This document shows positions 37,901 to 47,048 of a DNA stretch of 64,000 bases, piece by piece. Position 1 is the first letter of the stretch. Each line of letters starts with the position of its first letter. The stretch is taken from NCBI GenBank assembly GCA_035578175.1, contig JAQMRL010000001.1, forward strand, positions 55,575,553 to 55,639,552, written 5' to 3'. The position numbers and the translations under genes are program-made. The DNA is from Catonia carolina (taxonomy: Eukaryota > Arthropoda > Insecta > Hemiptera > Achilidae). Below the pieces are notes generated by a model that ran no database searches, had not been told where the DNA came from, and saw only the letters and a program-made list of their open reading frames with translations.

Positions 37901-40900
37901 TACGAAACAGCATTCGTCGTAAAAGACCTAATTTGTGGCAGACAGGGGACTGGTTTTTCCACCACGACAACGCGCCTGCACACACGGCAATCTCGGTTAC
38001 CCAGTTTTTGGCGAAAAACGACATGGTTTTGCTACCACACGCACCGTACTCACCCGATCTGGCTCCGTGTGATTTTTTCTTGTTCCCACGCATGAAAAGG
38101 GGCATGAAAGGTCTCCGATTTAACAACGTTGATGATGTCAAGAAAAAAACGACGGATGAGCTGGCAGCCATCACTGAAGAGGAGTACAAAAAATGTTTTG
38201 AACAGTGGAAGCACCGGTGGGACAAATGCATTAGTTGTAATGGAGAGTATTTTGAAGGGGATAAGGTTCTTTTGTAAAAAAATTAAAAATAAATAGTTTT
38301 AAAATAATTCCGGTTTCTTTTGGGTACCCCCTCGTACATATTAAGTACAGAATATATTTCAAAAGGTATATTCAATATTGCATGTAACTTCCTTTACAAT
38401 AAAAAAAGTGATCCATTAAATTATGTAAATGACTTCCCATGTGATACATCTGTGATTTTATTACACTAAACATGTAATTTACACAAATAACACGAAGGTT
38501 AATAATAATAATTTAGCTGTAAATCTTGCTGTCAGTTAGTAGGCCAACAGTAATGAACTAATCCAGCGGTGTTGGAATTTGTGCAATGAGTAACAAAATT
38601 CAAGAAGGTCATCTCTGTGATTTTATTGCTAATATACTAAACTAGTTGATCAAACATCCCAGGTTTAACTCCTGGCTAGAATCTGAAAGTAGTACTGTTA
38701 ACGATGCTTCAGTACTTAAAAGTGTAATAGGTTAAGCATCTGTTATTATACTCACCTAAAAATATTGTTCTTATTCATCTTTGTATAATTGTGTTGTAAT
38801 CTGAGTCAGACATTATTCTATTACCTGTATGACATCAGAGTGGAAAATATATTAGAATGGCCGAGAATATTATAGCTATTGTACTGTGTACCTCACTTTT
38901 CATCTTTTTCTAATAGTATTTTAAAACAATATTTCCTGTATCATATTGTTATTTATAAATATTTTAAGAATAGTTTTAATCCCATTTCAATGTTAATTTA
39001 TTTCTGTGCCTAAAAAGTTGGATTAAATAACTGGAACCCTAACTATAATCTGTCTCAGTAATCGCTACACTTTAACACTGAAATGAATGAATAACTACCA
39101 TTTTGAAATATCAGAGAATTGTGAAGACGAGAGAGAATCATATAAAAATTGAGTTTCTGTCGTAGAATATTAATAGGTAGTATTAAAAACTAAAATGGTT
39201 TCCAGAACAGGCTGAAAAACCTGATCCATGAAGTGAAGAAGAAGAAGTAGTAAAATAAAAACAATTATTAATTTATGAAAATTTTTTGTCTTCAGTCTCT
39301 CAGCTGGTTTGATGCAGTTCTCCAAGCTGTTCTATCTTGCACAAGTCGTTTCATATCTACATACCTGCAACACCCAATATATTTTATAATTTGCTTTAAA
39401 TATTCTAATCTTTGCCTTCCTTTACAATCCCCTCCCTCAATAAATTACCCTACATTATTGATAGAGTAATACCTGGATGTCTTAAGATATGACCCAATAG
39501 CCTATCCCTTCTTCTGGTAAGAAGTTTTCATGTACTTCTTTTTTCATACACTCATCTAAGAACCTCTAGATAACTTCTTTTGTCCTCCCACCTTAACTTT
39601 AACATTTTACTATAACACTACATTTTAAAAGCTTCTATCCTCTTCAAAAGCTTTTTAACTTTTATCCTATCCTGGCACCATTTGTTGACTCATTATTTTT
39701 TTAAAACATTCTTATGCCAGTCCATCAGTTCAAACTTAGCAGTAAATACATTTGTAAATTATAAAAAATTTTGAACAAATTTTGATTTCTCCGAATAGTT
39801 TTTGTAATAAAACTTTGTTCAATATGTTTTATAGGAAAAAATTCTAAATCTTGTATTGTAATACAGAAAAATGTTGTTGCTAGATTTACTTGGCTCTTTA
39901 CACGCCAAGAAAGTTGATTTCCAGTTTCTTGATTTATAACTAGGCTACATTATACAAGAACAATAAAACTAATGAAACTTGTTTGAAAACTTGCTAGCCT
40001 GAAGTAAGTTAATGTGGCTAGCTTATTTCTGTACCAAACTTAAAATTGTAAATTTTCAAAAGTACATAAATTTGTAAAAAATAATAACTAATAATTACAA
40101 TGTTAATATTGTAATAAATAATTACATAAATTTTAAATTTCTGTAATTTTGCCTGCATTGTGGTGGTCAGCACAATTGGTTTCGACACCAAGAGTCTAAG
40201 GTTCAATTCCTGATCAGGTCTAGCATTTTTTCATCACTCATTTTCATCTATCACCCTTCATTGCCTGCATTAGAAGTAAACTGTAAAACAATCGGACATG
40301 AAACAAAACAAAAATCCCTTTGGAATGCTCTGCAAATTGTTTATATGAGTACAATTTGAGCTTTACATACATAAAATATTTCTTGCATTAAACTTTCAGG
40401 GTTTAATATATTGAAAGAAAAATTGCTACAATATCATTAACACTCTCAGTAATGAAATAATTTGTCTATAACAAAAAATGACTGTAGTCCTTGAACTTAA
40501 TAATTAGAGAGGGAACTTCATTATCAAATATTTATAATGAATCATTTTTTTACTACATTGAAAATACCATTTTCTTATCTGTTTCAGTGAACAAATAGAG
40601 ACATTTATTGACGAGAATAAAGCACTGATGAAAAGGATGTATGGGGAGTTTGAAATGACGACAGAGTATGGGCCACCTTCAAGAGAATTATATGAGGGGC
40701 AGCGTACAAAACGTAGAACGGATAAACGCAACAGAAAACCTTCAGAAGGTCCGCCGCACTCAACTGATCCTAATTCTGGGTCTGGAGAGACTTATTTTGG
40801 TAAACTGCGTCAACCAAGACAAGTGTTTCGGAATAACCAGTCTTCAGATACAGGCCGGTACGTAGATGTTAATAATTGCAATTGATTTAATAATAATCTT

Positions 40901-43900
40901 AATGACAATATCCTACTAACAAAAAATCTAGCTGTACAATGAAATCCATTATTTTAAAAAAGTAAGCTTTGATTTACAATTTATTTTGTTGTAGATCCAG
41001 ACATTGTCAACTGAATAAGCAAGAATATTTCAGTTTTTTATGACATATGAGAATAAAAACTGCTAATTACATAAAAACACAGATTTCTGACTAATAAACC
41101 AGGGTTTTTAAAACTCTCTTTAGGAAAGCATGCTTATAAACAAGTACTTTTTAGGGCTATCATACAAATAAAACACCCTCAGTTGATCTTGTTATAAGAT
41201 CACTTTATCAGATCAAACTTATTAAAAAAATAGATTACTACTGCTGAAATAAATCATGAAACATTCACATTAATTATTAGTTATTATAACAAAGCACATT
41301 ATTTTCTTTAAATTACCTCTGAATAATTTTTTCTATTAAATACAATAGTCAACGAGAAACCGTATGATTTTCTATGCATAACGTCTAAATACTTTAAAAA
41401 TCTGAAACAAATATTCGATTAGAGTAGGATCTGATTTAGCTACAGGGAGCAAAACTGTAGGGTTTTGCTACAAAGTTGATTTTCCACCCCAGTTATAAAA
41501 AATTCACATTGGCTATATAAAATTTATTTGTATTGTTAGTTAAAATTAACACAGAAGTTAAGAATTGGTTTCAAATTAAAAATTAAAAATTGGTTTCATT
41601 TTCTGAAATTTTTTGTTTCTTGAAAGATTGTAAATTAATTTCCCTTTAAAAATTTGATTTTCTAGGCCAGTGGTTTGTGACCTGGTTGCCCTTATGGGTT
41701 AGTTCCATTGGTAAGAGTGCTGCGAAACAAATTATTGCCCACCACTGCTCCAGGCCACAACTTACTCAGTGTCTTTGAAAATTTAGTCTTGGTTGAGAAC
41801 TAAGCAATTAAAAATAATCATAAACAGGACCTGCCCGCCCTCCAATGACTCATGTCTATATATTATTATTTTAATTAATATAGCAATTATTTGTTTATAA
41901 CTACTGTACAGTATATGTATCTAATTTTACTTTTACCTAAATTTATAAATTTACTGATAATGTGCAATTTAGTAATTTTTTTTTTTTTTTTTTTTTTTAG
42001 CTGATGGCTGACAAAATTTTATCAAGTTAACAATGAAAGAACCTTTAATTTTTTTGTACATACATAGTTTTTCTGATATTTTTTGAACTGTTTAATGTGT
42101 TAGAACATTCTGAATGTACATAATCACTAAACAAATTGATAATTTAAAAAATACTTATTCTGTTTATATTATACTTATTTTTCATATAATTTTTAATATA
42201 TTTTCAGAGTGGATGCATGTGAATCAAAAGTAGAAATTGTTACACCATACTGGGCTGCAAACAGTGCAGGAAAAATAAGAGCAATAGTTAATACACAACA
42301 TTTTGAACAAGCAATTCATCAAGAAGTCTGTTCGTAAGTATTCATTAAAAAGTATCCTGATAAAAAGGCATCTTATCGTATTTATAAAAATGATTCTGTC
42401 TTGTTACCTTTGAATGTATTATCTTAGCCCTGATTCAAATTTAGTCAATATATTATTTCAAAAATATTCTTACAGCCATCCTCCTGTTAAAGAAACTTTT
42501 TGTTGCCATTTATTAATTTATCAGCAATGTCACTTTATTGGCTGTCCATTCATAAGTGTTCTATTTTATCAAAACTGATTGCAAGATATTTCAGAAAAGC
42601 TTTTTTTTTGTTAATGGGAACATTCTTTTTTTGGTAAGGAACTAAAATATTACCCTGTGACATCATGTTTCAATCATAACCACAAATTTAAATTTTACGT
42701 TGCTGCTTGTACTGTGTTAACTGTTTATAGAAGGCTAACTTAAGAACCTATATAAATAGGAGCACACAAGTAAAATTTTGATGAGTCTTATTATTGTAAA
42801 CTTGAGCTGTATGTCATGGAAAGAGTTATTAAAATTCAGAAAAAATGTATGAGGTGTATTGTAGGAGTTAACCATTTAACCTAAGGCTGATCATTGTTTA
42901 AGGAGCTTCAATTGCTTACGATTCCTTTTGTATATATTTGAAGTGATAATGTAAAACCAAGTAAAAATACAAACCAAAACATCTTTTCACAAAATTTATA
43001 TGTCCACAAGATACAGAACTGATTACTATGTTGCAAATCACAACACTAAATTGTTTTAACAAAAATCTACTTATGCAGGTATAAAATACATCAGTAAATT
43101 ACCACAAGCTTTAAAAAGTTGTGGTAGTCTAATTTTAAAAAAACCTGAAAAGATACTTGATTGATAAAACATTTTATAGTGTGCAACAATTCCTTTATAG
43201 ATAATATTTATAATAATTTGATAATAAAAGTGTGTATTATTTGAGTTGGATGCACACTTATTGAAGTAAGCAAACAAGTAGTGATAAATTAATTTAACAT
43301 AGTGTTAAAATTTAGGCTTATCAGTTTTACCTTGATGTGTCCTATACTCCCTTTTGGATTCTACTGGATGCAGTAATAAAAAAATGTATTTGTAAATCAT
43401 AGTCCATCATTCTGCCAATAACAGACAGGTGGAGTGTCAAATTATTTACACTCGATCTGTTCATTGCAGGGCTAAAATAAATAGTTCTGTTTCTTATCAC
43501 ATGGTCAGCCAATTAAATGACTGAATTATTTAAGAACAGAAGAGGTAGAGGTGTGAAAGACACTAATCAGAGTTATCTTATCTGAAAGTAATGAATTTCA
43601 TTATACAGCCAGACCCTGTGGTGAATAAAGTGAAGGTGTCATTTGCTTTTCATTTAAAGTGAAAATATGTGCTTTTCAGAGGGCTCGGCATGCTGATAAG
43701 CGTACTTTTCCACTCAGTGAGGAAGGCAATTGTAAACCACCTACTCGTTGTTTTACTTAGTAAAACCTCTAGAGGTTCAAACCAGCCTTTTGGCTGATGA
43801 CCTTAACAACAAGTCCATCATTAAATTTTTTCACATCACAAAGAGCATAAACTACAAATCTCAGGCTTGGCACGATCATAAATAAGTTTACCATTTATAA

Positions 43901-44125
43901 TATTATTAAAAGACGTTTCTATATGAAAATTGTATTTATGCTTTCAGGAAAGTTCAAACAAATCGCTGTTCAACTGACTGTGGTTGTGAACAGAAATACA
44001 AGTGGCATAGACTACTGGCATACGATCCAGATAATGACTGTAAGGGTATTTTTATGGATTGGTTTCTCTTCCCGTCATGTTGTGTGTGTCGTTGTTCACC
44101 AAATGCTGGTTTTAGAAACAACTAA
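19962..44125 (+). CDS. spz-like: Spätzle-family cytokine (Spz3/Spz4-like), five-exon model
   Basis: Model: join 19962-19985, 29420-29544, 40588-40857, 42208-42333, 43948-44125; 723 nt, 240 residues. All junctions are GT-AG and all phases agree. Spätzle proteins are secreted pro-cytokines; after cleavage, the C-terminal cystine-knot domain binds Toll-type receptors in immunity and development. The N-terminus would read MANSYLLP then ILWTALSLALGLEVRG, a good signal peptide. Next comes CIKRFHQLFCPTAGNSYP, then a basic R-T-K-R-R that could be a furin-type cleavage site, a disordered linker, and ten cysteines ending in DWFLFPSCCVCRC. At 240 residues it is shorter than several family members, so further N-terminal exons cannot be excluded. 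Introns 1 and 2 (about 9.4 and 11.0 kb) are filled with repeats. Family membership is firm; the paralogue (Spz3 or Spz4) is inferred from the wording of the knot. Confidence 0.85.
19986..22534. other. spz intron 1, first part: AT-rich, one SINE-tail relic
   Basis: A SINE tail-like piece lies at about 21630-21690 (TTTAGTTTAACGTCCGACTG). Nothing else was recognised. Confidence 0.35.
22535..22700 (-). mobile_element. LINE relic, C-terminal tail
   Basis: On the minus strand the stretch reads LQMRWRDHIKRVMGLNWTQ and continues to WKGLEKTFNIGQMDCM. This is the C-terminal style of RTE-like endonuclease-reverse transcriptases. The rest of the element is not visible. Confidence 0.6.
22701..24158. other. 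AT-rich intronic DNA
   Basis: A degenerate tRNA-like head is visible at about 22990-23045 (GGTGTAGTGGTTAGCC). No gene was recognised. Confidence 0.35.
24159..24310 (+). repeat. tRNA-derived SINE head and short tail
   Basis: The sequence GCCGCCTCCGTATCGTAGTG followed by GTAGCCGCTAGCC gives box A, and GGGATCGATCCC gives a box B-like palindrome. It is too imperfect for a functional tRNA and resembles SINE family A heads. Confidence 0.65.
24797..25102 (-). CDS. hypothetical small membrane-type ORF
   Basis: This is a 101-codon ATG frame with two long hydrophobic stretches (around ALFLFWIFYLFILQWLEI and ILCVMLLCTLLFFVFYLYY) and a polar C-terminus. Long T-rich frames arise easily in AT-rich DNA, and no homologue, promoter or splice signal was recognised. 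It lies inside spz intron 1 on the opposite strand. It is probably chance. Confidence 0.15.
   Translation of the reverse strand: MLSIIYQQTEDLIVKQFVNKLLGALFLFWIFYLFILQWLEISFRNNFSEILCVMLLCTLLFFVFYLYYKEITLVYFFERDNLRSYTNAFKNSFTVREARDS
25765..26047 (+). pseudogene. coding-like relic, unassigned (retroelement-like)
   Basis: One frame runs from about 25787 to TAA at 26046-26048 and reads LKVYLPYKQDTIEHIYQKLY, then basic residues and a KRLPNNIPHIKRAW stretch. The V-Y-L-P-Y phrase recalls Penelope/GIY-YIG-type retroelement linkers, but that is a guess. It ends just before a foldback mariner. Confidence 0.3.
26090..26878. mobile_element. foldback mariner element with two transposase 3' ends
   Basis: Both ends carry the same terminal sequence (CGAGGTGTGGC on the left; CCACACCTCG on the right). 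The left arm holds transposase sequence on the minus strand; after a junction near 26617-26622 the right arm holds the 3' end of the transposase on the plus strand. About 85-95 bp (26127-26215 and 26622-26718) are present in both arms in opposite orientation. The element can fold into a stem-loop. Confidence 0.8.
26195..26617 (-). pseudogene. mariner transposase fragment
   Basis: The minus strand reads from YDPETKYQSMHWKSRTSPRA near 26580 through KAMMIVFYIHGIVYLHWVPE and HPPYSPDLAPRDFY near 26210. Usual mariner residues are changed: the second catalytic site HxDNAPAH reads HEDYAPAH. The N-terminal DNA-binding half is missing. Confidence 0.8.
26879..27824. other. AT-rich intronic DNA
   Basis: Nothing was recognised. 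Confidence 0.3.
27825..27935 (-). repeat. SINE family A, degraded copy
   Basis: The tail core GCGGTCATTAGCGACTAC and a box B-like remnant (GAATCAAACCC on the + strand) are visible. The head is damaged. Confidence 0.6.
28195..28345 (-). repeat. SINE family A copy
   Basis: The tail CGTTGCTGCAACAGCTTGGT with CATTAGTGACTAC, and a degraded tRNA head ending CACGCTAACGAGTGCGGC (minus orientation), match the family at 15958 and 34333. Confidence 0.7.
28400..28790 (+). mobile_element. possible LINE C-terminal relic
   Basis: A frame near 28668-28757 reads LRIISGNFSRISSPSAYDLS, similar in style to the region of jockey ORF2 after the RT. It is short and weak. Confidence 0.25.
28791..29419. other. end of spz intron 1
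   Basis: AT-rich DNA leading into a clear pyrimidine tract and the TTTTCATAG acceptor at 29411-29419. Confidence 0.5.
29420..29544 (+). CDS. spz-like: spz-like exon 2
   Basis: The exon starts after TTTTCATAG and ends before GTAAGT. It encodes a hydrophobic stretch completing the signal peptide, then CIKRFHQLFCPTAGNSYP, a conserved N-terminal motif of this Spätzle subgroup. It enters in phase 0 and leaves two bases of an Ile codon. Confidence 0.8.
29545..30574. other. start of spz intron 2
   Basis: AT-rich; nothing was recognised. Confidence 0.35.
30575..30695 (+). repeat. tRNA-derived SINE, family B
   Basis: The head has a GGTCCCAGGTTCTATTGC box B region, and the tail (CATTTTTATTTATCACACTTC and following) is shared with 40151, 51800 and 54505. 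Confidence 0.6.
30701..30745 (+). repeat. (TTC)n microsatellite
   Basis: There are fifteen perfect TTC units, then imperfect pyrimidine-rich continuation to about 30806. It yields a spurious poly-Ser frame. Confidence 0.95.
31105..31165 (-). repeat. SINE family A tail fragment
   Basis: The TTTTAAAGCCACTTAAACTG and GATCATTAGTGGTTAC blocks match the family A tail. The head is not visible. Confidence 0.45.
31380..31575. repeat. probable DNA-transposon end
   Basis: The stretch contains TAGCCGTAACTCGCTAACTA and ends TTTTGAATCACCCTGTA, like the terminal repeat of several insect Tc1/mariner or MITE families. No opposite terminus was found. Confidence 0.35.
31576..32634. other. AT-rich intronic DNA
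   Basis: Nothing was recognised. Confidence 0.3.
32635..32880. repeat. dispersed repeat F, copy 1
   Basis: TTCTCTGCA, CATCCATC(C/T)AGTGTTCTG and a later TTATC(C/T)GATACTT(A)A block occur in the same order at 48605-48830. The T-rich strand is +. It may be part of a LINE read on the minus strand. Confidence 0.5.
32881..34020. other. AT-rich intronic DNA
   Basis: One TAGGCCTA palindrome lies at 33372-33379. No gene was recognised. Confidence 0.3.
34021..34120 (+). repeat. 36-bp tandem repeat, ~2.7 copies
   Basis: The AGTTATACGT block recurs at 34031, 34067 and 34103 with an exact 36-bp spacing. Each unit also contains GTTTATTAGTTTGTTACGTT. The copies are nearly identical. Confidence 0.9.
34333..34521 (-). 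repeat. tRNA-derived SINE, family A, well preserved
   Basis: On the + strand the tail reads TTTAACGTCGCATCAACTGC and GGTCATTAGCGACGAC. The tRNA-like head at 34450-34518 has GGATTCGAACCC (box B, minus strand) and AACTGCGCTAATGCGGCC. It lies within spz intron 2, antisense to the gene. Confidence 0.85.
34522..35189. other. T-rich intronic DNA, possibly repeat F-related
   Basis: The + strand is T-rich near 34560-34900 and weakly resembles 48830-49420. No gene was recognised. Confidence 0.25.
35190..35920 (-). repeat. unclassified dispersed repeat D, - copy
   Basis: It is the reverse-complement counterpart of 8150-8660. The blocks include ACACACAGACCAATCACTA at about 35764-35782 and ATTTTAATCATGAGTGAATG near 35209. 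The minus-strand frame 35914-35723 encodes the peptide motif shared with the other copy. Confidence 0.6.
35921..36391. other. AT-rich intronic DNA
   Basis: No gene was recognised. It ends in the left target-site copy of the SINE that follows. Confidence 0.35.
36392..36703 (+). repeat. tRNA-derived SINE, family C, young full-length copy
   Basis: The box A region reads TGGTCTAGAGGTAAAGTCG and box B GGTTCAAATCC. The element ends in an A-rich tail. A perfect 16-bp target-site duplication, ACATTCATGTTTTGAC, flanks it at 36378-36393 and 36704-36719, which shows LINE-type insertion and a recent date. Confidence 0.92.
37013..38334 (+). mobile_element. complete mariner transposon, nearly intact
   Basis: The 1322-bp element has terminal inverted repeats of about 28 bp beginning CGAGGGGGTACCCAAAAG at both ends and TA target duplications at 37011-37012 and 38335-38336. 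It carries one transposase gene with a single-base frameshift. It sits in spz intron 2 in the sense orientation. Confidence 0.95.
37206..38277 (+). pseudogene. mariner transposase, one +1 frameshift in a T8 run
   Basis: The protein would cut and paste the element at TA sites. The first part (ATG at 37206 or 37209) has the paired helix-turn-helix region, ending with IENKPRSGRPSTSR. The catalytic D,D34D residues are visible: ITGDESW near 37672, HHDNAPAH near 37962 and YSPDLAPCDFFLFP near 38048. The frame breaks at 37808-37815, where eight T stand in place of seven; removing one restores the reading. Total length, about 355 residues, is normal for mariner. The rest has no stop, so inactivation, if real, is recent. 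Confidence 0.92.
38337..39274. other. AT-rich intronic DNA with SINE-like fragment
   Basis: A tRNA-like head fragment is visible at about 38645-38690 (CCCAGGTTTAACTCCTGGC). No gene was recognised. Confidence 0.35.
39275..39680 (-). mobile_element. LINE family E, C-terminal relic
   Basis: The + strand carries CAGTCTCTCAGCTGGTTTGA and TTTCATATCTACATACCTGC, matching 10175-10255 and the reverse complement of 61880-61950. Internal frameshifts and deletions show an old copy. Confidence 0.8.
39681..40150. other. AT-rich intronic DNA
   Basis: Nothing was recognised. Confidence 0.3.
40151..40290 (+). repeat. tRNA-derived SINE, family B
   Basis: The head CATTGTGGTGGTCAGCACAA and box B GGTTCAATTCC are followed by a tail with CATCACTCATTTTCATC and TTCATTGCCTGCATTAG. 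It is shared with 51800, 52178, 53895 and 54505. Confidence 0.75.
40588..40857 (+). CDS. spz-like: spz-like exon 3 (prodomain, processing site)
   Basis: The exon starts after CTGTTTCAG and ends before GTACGT. It encodes the helical stretch FIDENKALMKRMYGEFEM, then the basic stretch QRTKRRTDKRNRK, the likely pro-protein cleavage region, and a Pro/Ser/Gly-rich linker. It leaves two bases, CG, completed to Arg by the next exon. Confidence 0.9.
40858..42207. other. spz intron 3
   Basis: Contains a possible hAT-like end near 41674 (CCAGTGGTTTGTGACC) and a poly-T run at about 41979-41998. The acceptor at 42201-42207 is clear. Confidence 0.5.
42208..42333 (+). CDS. spz-like: spz-like exon 4 (start of cystine-knot domain)
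   Basis: The exon starts after ATTTTCAG and ends before GTAAGT. It encodes ACESKVEIVTPYWAANSAGK and ends HQEVC, giving the first two cysteines of the knot. Phases match on both sides. Confidence 0.92.
42755..43290 (+). mobile_element. LINE relic, post-RT C-terminal part
   Basis: Frames read RVIKIQKKCMRCIVGVNH, LFKELQLLTIPFVYIFE, and later GIKYISKLPQALKSCG. These are in the order seen at the C-terminus of CR1/Jockey-superfamily ORF2 proteins. Stops interrupt it. It lies in spz intron 4. Confidence 0.6.
43670..43815. repeat. repeat-like patch of unknown class
   Basis: A GC-richer patch (AGGGCTCGGCATGCTGATAA through CCTTTTGGCTGATGACC) stands out from the intron. It may be a LINE or SINE tail. 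No second copy was found here. Confidence 0.3.
43948..44125 (+). CDS. spz-like: spz-like exon 5 (cystine knot, stop)
   Basis: The exon starts after GCTTTCAG. It encodes CSTDCGCEQKYKWHRLLAYD, then PDNDCKGIFMDWFLFPSCC and VCRC, followed by a nine-residue tail and TAA at 44123-44125. This is the most diagnostic part of the gene. AATAAA at 44159-44164 is a possible polyadenylation signal. Confidence 0.95.
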
Positions 44126-44566
44126 ACAAATGTGTGATCTTCAACAGAACTTAAAACAAATAAAACATCTACAATACCTGATAGTGATCTTATAAGATCC
44201 TGCTTGATAACACTGCCCAAAGACAATATTCAGTCATAATGTTTGTAGTAAGACTAATCAGTGTACTAAAATGAATATGTTATGAGAAAGATGTAGAGTG
44301 TGATAAAAAATGTGTGTCATACTTTACCATGAACAATATGTTGCATATATGTAATATTTTGTAATTATTGTTACTTAGATAAGACAAACAAATATAAGTT
44401 TGTGTGTGTTTTTTTTTTAGAACATAAGCATAAATTTATAGGAGTAAATATGGTAATTTATTATAGAATATTATTAAAATTGATACCATTAAGTTAAGAT
44501 AAATTAGGTTTTATTTTTATATTAATTACAAAATGAATTACCATCTTTGTAAAATTTATTATAGTA
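44126..44566. other. spz-like: spz 3' UTR and flank
   Basis: Contains AATAAA at 44159-44164; the mRNA end cannot be fixed from sequence alone. Nothing else was recognised. Confidence 0.4.
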
Positions 44567-45455
44567 CAGGGTCATCATAAAATAATGGGGTTTTGAAAAT
44601 GGATTAAATGAAAACAGAAATAGTTACAATTGATGTTTATTTATCGAATTTGTTGTCTCAAACAGTATTTTTACATGAGTAATAAATTTCAATATGTCAG
44701 CATTGGTTGTTCGGTAAATGTCCAATCAATACTCAGTTTCTGACCAAATTTTAGTTAACATATCTTCCGTTACAGTTGTCATTGTTTCATTAATTCTTTC
44801 CTCTAAGTGATTTAAACATGAATATTTATTGAATAAACAATGTTTTTGATATACCCCCACAAGAAAAAATCGGAACGTGTCAGGTCTGGAATCCTTGGAA
44901 CCCAGGGTATAGGTCCTTGCCAGCCTATCCATCGGTGTGAAAATTTTTCATTCAAAGCCTGGGTGACAAATGCATTAAAGTGTGAGGGGTGTGCTATTTT
45001 GTTGGAAATTAATTTGTTGTATGTTTTTGAGTTCATCTAGCTGAGGTAAGCAATAATTGTTTAACATATCAAGATACACAATTCCATTAATAGTCTTTCA
45101 GTAAAGAAGAAAAGCTTTATTACACAATTTTTCATTATACCACACCAAACATTAACTTTAGGTGAGTTGCGCTCAAAATGTAAGTGGAACTGAAATTACA
45201 GCCTTCAATTCAGCCGACAACAAAACACAATTTGCCTTTTCTTTATCAGCAAACATAGTCTAAACAGACCAAAGCAACAATACAGAACTATTAACAGGAC
45301 TATTATATATTATATTACAGGACTATTAAGTTGAGATTAGAACTTCTGTTACACATACTTTTGGGTTGGAGTCTATCAGAGTTATCAATAAAACGCCTCA
45401 AAATTTTGTTACATCTTCATATTACTCCAACCCCCATTCTTTCATGATGACCCTG
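44567..45455 (-). mobile_element. Tc1/mariner-type transposon, 889 bp, degraded
   Basis: Terminal inverted repeats begin CAGGGTCATCATAAAATAAT on the left and CAGGGTCATCATGAAAGAAT as the reverse complement of the right end. TA flanks it at 44565-44566 and 45456-45457. A transposase remnant runs on the minus strand. It is shorter than a full element, so it is internally deleted. Confidence 0.88.
44726..45036 (-). pseudogene. transposase fragment (DDE region)
   Basis: The minus strand reads RWIGWQGPIPWVPRIPDLTR then SDFFLWGYIKNIVY. This is the third catalytic Asp region of an insect Tc1/mariner-superfamily transposase. The frame then shifts into a second frame for the C-terminal part. The usual PRSPDL is changed to PRIPDL. 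Confidence 0.75.
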
Positions 45456-46144
45456 TATTTAGTCAATAATTTTTATTTTATTTTAATAATTATTAGATTT
45501 ATAATTTTTTACCACTTTTCTATTATACCTACATAGTCATTTAATTTAATTTACTTCATTATACCTAATTATAATTATTTATATAGTATATCTGTTTTGT
45601 AAGAAAAATTGTTAGTTAAATTTTTAATAAAAAAAAGTGTGATTGTTTAATTGTTATTTAAAATTGTATAATTTGGTACTATTTTAGACTAATATATAAA
45701 TATATAACGCAACAGACGTTGAATCTAATTGTTTTAAATGACATTTCTTAATTTATCGTTAAGTTGTCTTGGTTGTTAGGAAAGAACGGGGTAAGTCACA
45801 TTTTTTTATTTTTTCAGAAGAACGTATATAAAATTTGCCTTTGGACATTCTTTCATTGTATACTAAAATTATAAATCTTTGTATCTCAGTGACTTAGTAA
45901 AAATTTTAATTTAATTTGAGTCACTACTAATTTTGTTAAAATTAGATTTAATATTTAATATGAATGGAATTGAGCATCTCAACAATGTAAACAATTCTTG
46001 GTAATAAATTAACAAAGATTTTTCTTACATTCAATTTACTCTGTCATACAGATATAACTTAAATTTAATTGTAAATTAGATGAGTTTGCAGTTACGCTAC
46101 AGTAAAAAAAGTTTTTCTGATGCCTGAGCTTTACCAGGAAGATG
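45456..46144. other. AT-rich intergenic DNA
   Basis: Nothing was recognised. Confidence 0.3.
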
Positions 46145-47048
46145 AAGGTGGTCCATAAAGTAATGAGACAGCAGCTGAAGTTTTCCTAACACAAAACCTT
46201 GGCTGTCTTTCAAAAACACTTTGTTTTTGTCTTTGTGGCTTTTAAAACCTTTTTGTCTCCAGTTTCCACCTTTTCAGGTTTTTCTTAACATTTGGGAATA
46301 ACTAAAAGTTGCACAGATAATTTATTGAGTGAGGAACCCTGTACCTAATGTTGGTAAATGATCTTTCATGATCAAAGATGATGACTGTCATGACTTTACC
46401 CCCTGCTACATATAGCTTTCACTTTTTTGGAAATGGTGAAGATAACTTCCATTTGGCACTTTGTTGTTCAGTTCAGGGTCATAGTGGAAGTTGAGAACAT
46501 GTTGAATAAAACAAACAGTTTTCTTTTAATGCAGAATTTTTTCCATCATTACTAACGTGGAATCAATCAAAGTACTGTATTAATAAAATAGCCTTAACTA
46601 GGTTTAAACAATTCACTAAAAACATCCTCCAATCAGTTGTATTAATGTACGGTAAGAACTCCCTAAGTACTCCAAGTTAAAAGCTTCAGTAGTTTCTCAG
46701 CTGAATGAGCTTTTATATAATACTGTTTCTATGTTTTGGGGAATTGTGAAACATTGCAAATTTCAAAATATAGAAATTTTACAAATTTAGAAATGTTACA
46801 AGTCTCTAAACTTAAAAAAATGGGTTTTCTTCAAATACTTACAAAAAGAAACCAATGCTACTACAATTTAATTTATATTATGGATAGTATGCTTGAAATA
46901 ATGTTGCCACAAGAGTACTAGAGACAAAATTTACCTACTTTTACAAAAAGTTAGGAAAAACCACAAAGAAAAACTATGAATGAAGATATAACAGACTCTT
47001 ACACACTTTAAATTTACGTGCCAAATAAGTCTCAAGGACCACCCTTGT
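46145..47048 (-). mobile_element. old mariner relic
   Basis: The left end has GGTGGTCCATAAAGTAATGA, and the right end read in reverse complement starts GGGTGGTCCTTGAGAC. On the minus strand, pieces such as FHYDPELNNKV and K-V-M-T-V-I-I-F-D-H-E follow the order of mariner transposase after the first catalytic block. Many stops and shifts. Confidence 0.5.

Noticed and set aside
41674..41880. hAT MITE
   Set aside because: The left end resembles a hAT terminus (CAGTGGTTTGTGACC), but no matching right end or 8-bp duplication was found.
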